This document shows positions 59,253 through 64,000 of a stretch of 64,000 nt of DNA, piece after piece. The translations under genes and the position numbers were made by a program. The stretch's first letter is position 1. Each line of letters starts with the position of its first letter. The notes below the pieces were generated by a model. That model saw only the letters and a program-made list of their open reading frames with translations. It was not told the DNA's origin and did not search any database. The DNA is from Kwoniella bestiolae CBS 10118 (lineage: Eukaryota; Basidiomycota; Tremellomycetes; Tremellales; Cryptococcaceae): contig NC_089248.1 in the NCBI RefSeq assembly GCF_000512585.2, positions 806,001 through 870,000 on the forward strand. The letters run 5' to 3'.

Positions 59253-60099
59253 GGTCAACTCGCGAAAAGGTACCTTACTGGCATGATGCCTGTATCTCAC
59301 GTGGTGGGGTGGATTTCTTTATGCTCTGTGTTTTGTGTTATGAATCAGTCCCGTGTGAGGTTCCATAGGGGATATGTAGCCGCAGTCTCCCGGCATTGTT
59401 GATCGGGACCAAGTAAACAGAACACGAAACGACCTCATGGGCTGTTGTTTTTGGTTTTTGGAGCATTGATGTATATGGCACAACTCCGTTTGCTTCTGGT
59501 ATATTCAATTGCAAAATTATCCCCAATCCAGCCGTCTGAACAGAGTGCCTTCAGACCTGTGTCTTAGTGCCGCTGCTTATGAAGTAAAACTCCGCACACC
59601 AGTCCAACCTTTCGAAGGCATCAGATACACTTTTCTGGCTGTGAAATGACCTTAACACAAAGGGAGTTTCTCTTGTGGCCTTCGTTGTAAACTGTCGAAA
59701 GAGGTCTTCAGACATTGGGCAGGACAAATCTTAAGGCGAAACGCGAGACTTCCCTTTACGCCACCAAGTGTGTGTGCGATTTCTGACTCGTCGTAGCCTT
59801 TGTCTGTCCCGAAGCCACTTGCTGTTCGTCCTTTAGCCGAGCGGTGAATTGGACTTGCGGACTAAACTGCGTTTTGACCTTCTGAGAAGCGAGAAAAGTT
59901 GACTCAGCAGTGCTGCTCTTTTCTTTGAATTCAGAAGATGACGTGCTCCAGAAGGAAAATCGTAGCACTGTGACATCACGAGCCATAACACGAACGTTCG
60001 TGTTTGACCGAGCTGAGATCCATATGTACAGTATAAAATCCACCCTACAATGCGGATTGGAACGCGCGTACCGTAACCCGTGCTTCGCAACTGTCCATC
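59253..60099. promoter_or_regulatory. Intergenic region with a 16-bp perfect palindrome upstream of orphan 2
   Basis: About 850 nt. At 59988-60003 lies ACACGAACGTTCGTGT, a perfect 16-bp palindrome, about 97 nt upstream of the ATG of orphan 2; TGACATCA, a CRE-like 8-mer, lies 17 nt further upstream. I infer promoter sites for orphan 2. The rest shows no feature. Confidence 0.45.
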
Positions 60100-61017
60100 A
60101 TGTTTCCAAGTTCAGATACCTCCTTGTTGGGTGGCATGCGTCGGGATCTCAACGACATCGAGGAGCTGGTGAATTGTCAGCCCTCGCAAGGTGTCCCAGC
60201 CCCAGAGAACATTGAGATCGACGATGAATGTGGACTCATCACGCAACCCTACGAGCCATGGGGCAACAACCTGGAGGTCGGACCCACGAGTAACAGGGGA
60301 AACGGCCAAAGTCTCCAGGATTATCGCCTTCCGCCCATCGGCTGTTCGGAACACAGTCCGCACAGTGACCTCACGAAGGCCACTCTCAGGCCATTCACAA
60401 CGAAATACGTATCGACACGAGGTCTAACAAAACGAGACTTCGAAACTGCCATGCATCCCACCTTCACGTTGGGAAAGACGATCTTGAAGCCCCGCCTCAC
60501 AGATGAAAGGACCGGAACAACGGAATGGAGCGTGGGTCAAATTGGTGTCCTGCAAGATGTCACCCTTTGGTCGACGGAAGAGCGAGAACCCAAGTCCTCC
60601 AATATGCAAGCAAGGTGGAGCTGCTCAGTATCTCTTGACGAGAACCGCCTCGGTGGGAAAGTATGCTTCAATGACAGGGACTCACTGCGTTTACAGTGTA
60701 TAACTCGCAACGAATTGGACCCGTTCGTACCCGTGCAACACAGGAACGCAAGTGGCACTCTCCTAGATAAGATCAGGCAATCCTTCATGCAAGAAATAGG
60801 AGCTCAGACCTCCAAAGAAAGGTGCACACAAGTGCCATCCTCTTTGATCAGATTTGATCGACCCATTCAGAAGCTTCTGAGATTCCAAGGACGAATCGCC
60901 AGCGAGCAAAGTAAGGCTCGTCGAAAGACTGGAGAGATCATACCTCTCACTATCAACGTCAGTCTGAGTTTTTCCCCTAAGAGCGATGAGACCGCTCTAT
61001 TCCAAGAGTGCAGTTAA
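60100..61017 (+). CDS. Orphan gene 2, intronless, 305 residues
   Basis: Not recognised. A single frame from MFPSSDTSLLGGMRRDLNDI to a stop at 61015. N-terminal 100 residues polar. The C-terminal two thirds appear folded: 'DVTLWSTEEREPKSSNMQAR', 'WSCSVSLDENRLGGKVCFND', 'LLDKIRQSFMQEIGAQ', 'LIRFDRPIQKLLRFQGRIA' and 'IIPLTINVSLSFSPKSDE'. The 'W-x-C/R-S-x-x-L ... L-x-x-x-V-C-x-x-D' pattern is also found in orphan 3 and a related 'DWSSRLSV' in orphan 1. The start is the first Met after an in-frame stop. No targeting signal seen. Confidence 0.6.
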   Translation: MFPSSDTSLLGGMRRDLNDIEELVNCQPSQGVPAPENIEIDDECGLITQPYEPWGNNLEVGPTSNRGNGQSLQDYRLPPIGCSEHSPHSDLTKATLRPFTTKYVSTRGLTKRDFETAMHPTFTLGKTILKPRLTDERTGTTEWSVGQIGVLQDVTLWSTEEREPKSSNMQARWSCSVSLDENRLGGKVCFNDRDSLRLQCITRNELDPFVPVQHRNASGTLLDKIRQSFMQEIGAQTSKERCTQVPSSLIRFDRPIQKLLRFQGRIASEQSKARRKTGEIIPLTINVSLSFSPKSDETALFQECS

Positions 61018-61989
61018 GACTAGCCAGCGGCATTCGCAGGTAGAGACTCTTTCCCTTTCGCTGGAAACGGACACACACTCAGCTTTGTTGTGGAGGCGTG
61101 ATTAGATCAGTTAAATTATCATATCTCGCGCTATCTCTCTTTCTTCTTCGTATGCAAGATTGTTTACAATGAGCTTGTAGCCTTCCATCCCGCGATGTAA
61201 GTGAATTGGAATTTCGGAATTCCACAAAAAGTATGGGGGCACATCTCGGCAGAAGCCTGAGACAGGAGGACTTCAGCTTCTGTTCACGCAGGGGGGTCCT
61301 GTCCCTCTCATTCAGACCAGCTCGGGCAGTTATGGGAGAGACTAGACCTCGAGGGTCTCATGCAAGGACCCTACCATTGCGTCCTTGATTGACCAGCTTT
61401 GATTAACGATCAGTAGCAGGTTCGGAGTTCTCAAAGACACTCATCGGCGGAGTTCGCGCGATCGGACAGAAACTCAGATTACTGCTGACTTTCTCATCAA
61501 CGGATGAGGATGGTCTTCCCGTCTGACATTGGGTACAGGTTTGCCGCATGAGGATTCTGATAGACCTCGTTACTATGACACTCAGCTCCCTGTAATGTCA
61601 CGACTTCAGATGGTCGCATTTCATATCTTAACTTCACTCGGCGACGCAAGTCCCAGAACCGTCATTGATCGGTCATGAGACATGCGTATTATCTGCATTG
61701 AGTCGCACAGCAGAAGAGACGACAAATCCCCACATAACGCAATCTCACGAACCATCATTCCGGTAGACGATCATTTCATCCTTTGTGATCTTGTGGTACG
61801 TGATGGAAATCCTTTCTCAAGATTGGTCAGATAACCCTTGATACTCCACCCCTGACATCTGTTAGATGTCTCACTGTTGAGGGGTTTGAAAAAACAAGCC
61901 CATTTCGAAGGTCCTTGACGGTGTCTGCACATCTCTCGCTTGATATTCCTGCCCAAGAGTAATCAACCCAAATATCAATCGTTACTCAA
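61018..61989. other. Long non-coding interval
   Basis: About 970 nt with only short open frames, none with a plausible protein. No tRNA, repeat or mobile-element signature was found by eye. This is one of the longest gene-free stretches in the window. Confidence 0.35.
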
Positions 61990-63299
61990 ATGTCCAGTGG
62001 CTACAATCCGATGAAACCAGATGATCCTTCTCCCGAGTGGTGGATGTATGATGAATGTCGCGGCAAAGACGGGACTTGCCAGCTCGACCCATCTCCCGGA
62101 AGCCAAGCCCTTCCCTACTACATGCCTCAAGGACTGTTCGATCGCTCTGTGGCCTCAACAAGCCCCCACCACGCCACAATGTCTGGAGGCAGGGGACATA
62201 CCTCAACGGACAGTGATCAATATCCGCCTCAATACACAGACTGGGACACCACACCTCATCCTGAAATGGTTACGTCTCTGTTAGGCGATAGTCACGGTCA
62301 CAACTATTTCAATCTGGTCAATAATGTTAAAACTGTGGAACCCATGCGATCGAGCCTCAGTCAGTCTGGCTCGATGCAAAGCATATCCTAAAGAGCATCA
62401 CGCAGTATCAAGCGTACGAAAACAGCGCACAACGTCAAAACGTCTAAGCCTGCGCATCTCGAGCTCGTGCCAGGCGCCACCGACAACGGGGTTCCCACAA
62501 CGCAACTTATTGTGGTAATTTCTTACACCCTTTTCAGATGAGGGAAGGCGACTTTTCCTCTTCCAATCCACTGGATGAATTCGCTTTGAGGGACACCGTG
62601 ATGAGACCGAACAGCCTCGTTCAAGCGCAAAACCATAACCAGCCTATGCCCTCTGAAAATGACACTAAGGATCAACCTGCTCATGAGGACGATTTCACTG
62701 CCGATGTTCCCTGTCTGAGAGGTGCTAGCGCCGCAGCGTTTGGGAAGTTCATGGATCCAGAGTTGTCGCGGGACAAACCAAAATCAAAACTGACCCGTAA
62801 GGCTGTTAGCCAGGTTTTCACATCATGTATCCGTTCCGCAGGTATTCAAGGAGCCGCGCTGTTCGATGCAGACGACGTTCGTTATAAACCCCATCTGAAT
62901 GCAAAGATGGGTCATTGGCAGAGAAGTCTCGAGTTGATCGTCGACGATGATTTGGCAAAAGAAGTTTGTGGCAGTGACTTTGGAAAACTGCCAGACACTT
63001 TGGAGTACACCGATCTCAAGCCTGGATTTGATAAGCCCAAAAAAAGAAATTCAAGAGTGATCTATGACATATGGAAAAAGGGGAATCCGCACACATACTT
63101 GGGCGGTGGTCAGTATCAATTTGACGAGGATAAAGACCTCTACACCTTGGAACCTATCTCTTGCACCTGTACACTGTATTGGAACTTCAATGGAAAACGC
63201 GGATATGAGCAACGGGTGCCCATGCAGCTCACGGCCGAATTTCAAGCTGACGGAGCAGTCCGAGCGCTATCAAATGACGTGGATTGTTCGACCCAGTAA
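61990..63299 (+). CDS. Orphan gene 3, two open frames (61990-62391 and 62538-63299), spliced or interrupted
   Basis: Not recognised. The first frame starts MSSGYNPMKPDDPSPEWWMY and ends 'SLSQSGSMQSIS' at 62391; the second is open from about 62446 and has an ATG at 62538 (MREGDFSSSNPLDEFALRD). A third frame bridges 62324-62518. I could not find one clearly best intron: acceptors exist ('gtgccag' about 62474, 'cttttcag' 62537) but donors before 62391 are weak. The second part looks folded: 'KLTRKAVSQVFTSCIRSAG', 'KMGHWQRSLELIVDDDLAKE', 'VCGSDFGKL', 'CTLYWNFNGKRGYEQRVPMQ' and 'LTAEFQADG', paralleling orphan 2. One spliced gene, two genes or a broken gene are all possible. Confidence 0.45.
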
Positions 63300-63912
63300 T
63301 TGGTGTCGGCCTGAAAAACATCACAGAGCTAGGTGTAGTTTGGAAATTCTGGAGTGCTCGCGAGTTGAGGTGGATCTTTGATGCAAGAATGAATGGTTAG
63401 ACGGGTGATACTCATATCCCGCACTATGCCTTTCAATCCTCCGATGTAAACACGTTCACAAAACGATCACAGAGCAAGCAATCTCTCATCTATTTGCAGA
63501 CTTAGTCATCGCACCCCATGATGAAACACCGTTGTAGTCCTTAGCCCGGCAGGTATTTGCAGTATCAAGCGACTCATCTAGCCTCTCCTTGGGTAGCACA
63601 CATTGACGGAAAAAAGCCTGCTGTGCATGGAGGCAACTGTCATTTCGGAAACAGCGTGAGGTCACCAACTCGCACGGACACCATTGCCTCACCTCTGTGC
63701 CCGCAAGGTATGCGGAACACGATGCAGAGCAGCTTCAATGAGATAGCCAGAGTCGAAAGTCGAAAGGAGATTTCTTCCCTACCGCACCTTTGAGGTCAGT
63801 GTACGATAAAGGTGGCCCATAGGACAAAGATCCGAGAACAACCAACAGCTCCAACACGGCATCGTCACAGCAAGTCCGACGACATCCGCTTTCCAATATC
63901 TGGTCACACACA
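63300..63912. other. Non-coding interval, nothing recognised
   Basis: About 610 nt with only short open frames on both strands. No known feature was seen. Confidence 0.3.
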
Positions 63913-64000
63913 ATGGACGGCCGCATTATTATGGGTACATTTTGTTTGGGAGAGTCAATTTTCAAGGCAGCTTCTCACTGGGCTTTTGATGAGTACACAA
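63913..64000 (+). CDS. Possible start of a further gene, cut by window edge
   Basis: An ATG at 63913 opens a frame (MDGRIIMGTFCLGESIFKAA) that stays open to the window end, 29 codons. Too short to judge. It is listed because its position continues the spacing of the three orphan genes. It could equally be a chance frame. Confidence 0.15.
   Translation, partial: MDGRIIMGTFCLGESIFKAASHWAFDEYT

Noticed and set aside
61206..61388. 60-codon plus-strand frame between orphans 2 and 3
   Set aside because: Short, no similarity to the orphans, chance frame is likely.
1..64000. tRNA genes, transposons, LTRs, CRISPR arrays, telomere repeats
   Set aside because: No tRNA B-box context, terminal repeats, transposase or reverse-transcriptase motifs, CRISPR-like spacing or telomere-like tandem repeats were found by eye on either strand.

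Overview
The window looks like nuclear DNA of a basidiomycete yeast, most likely a tremellomycete of the Cryptococcus/Kwoniella type. Genes are tightly packed on both strands and are cut by many short introns (mostly about 45-80 nt). Donors are GTRNGT-like, branch sites read CTGAC/CTAAC (often 'agctgac') and acceptors are YAG. Complex I subunits are present, which excludes Saccharomyces-type yeasts. The assignment rests on gene structure and protein content; no database search was possible.

Left part (1-18.5 kb): an RTC1/WDR24-like SEA-complex WD40 protein cut by the window edge, the complex I subunits GRIM-19 (NDUFA13) and TYKY (NDUFS8), two proteins I do not recognise, a carnitine acetyltransferase with both mitochondrial and peroxisomal targeting signals, a UBA-plus-UBC ubiquitin-conjugating enzyme related to BIRC6, and a C2H2 zinc-finger regulator.

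18.8-23.1 kb: a head-to-tail array of four copies of a small protein family that I do not recognise. Two copies look intact, one is clearly decayed and one carries a single in-frame stop. The three intron positions and phases (1,0,0) of the intact copies are shared with the unrecognised gene at 6.9 kb, so that gene is a fifth, distant member.

23.3-53 kb: mostly housekeeping genes with a strong ribosome-assembly flavour. KRI1 and UTP10 form a divergent pair whose shared promoter carries a triple repeat, a 5S rRNA gene lies downstream of UTP10, and MAK21/NOC1 lies further right. Between them are a 2OG-Fe(II) oxygenase, a secreted polysaccharide-lyase-14-like protein, RNA polymerase subunit RPB6, an HSV2/WIPI3-like PROPPIN, a RidA-like protein, COQ1 polyprenyl diphosphate synthase, the V-ATPase assembly factor PKR1, a LIN1/CD2BP2-like GYF protein and V-ATPase subunit f (RNaseK-like).

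53-57.6 kb: a PPX1-type exopolyphosphatase and, on the minus strand, a gene that splices into a lysine-rich leader, a GNAT acetyltransferase domain and a C-terminal MYND zinc finger. 57.6-64 kb is different in character: three widely spaced, largely or wholly intronless orphan genes, weakly similar to one another, with long non-coding stretches between them. The best candidates for undescribed biology are the tandem small-protein family, the GNAT-MYND fusion and the right-end orphan island.
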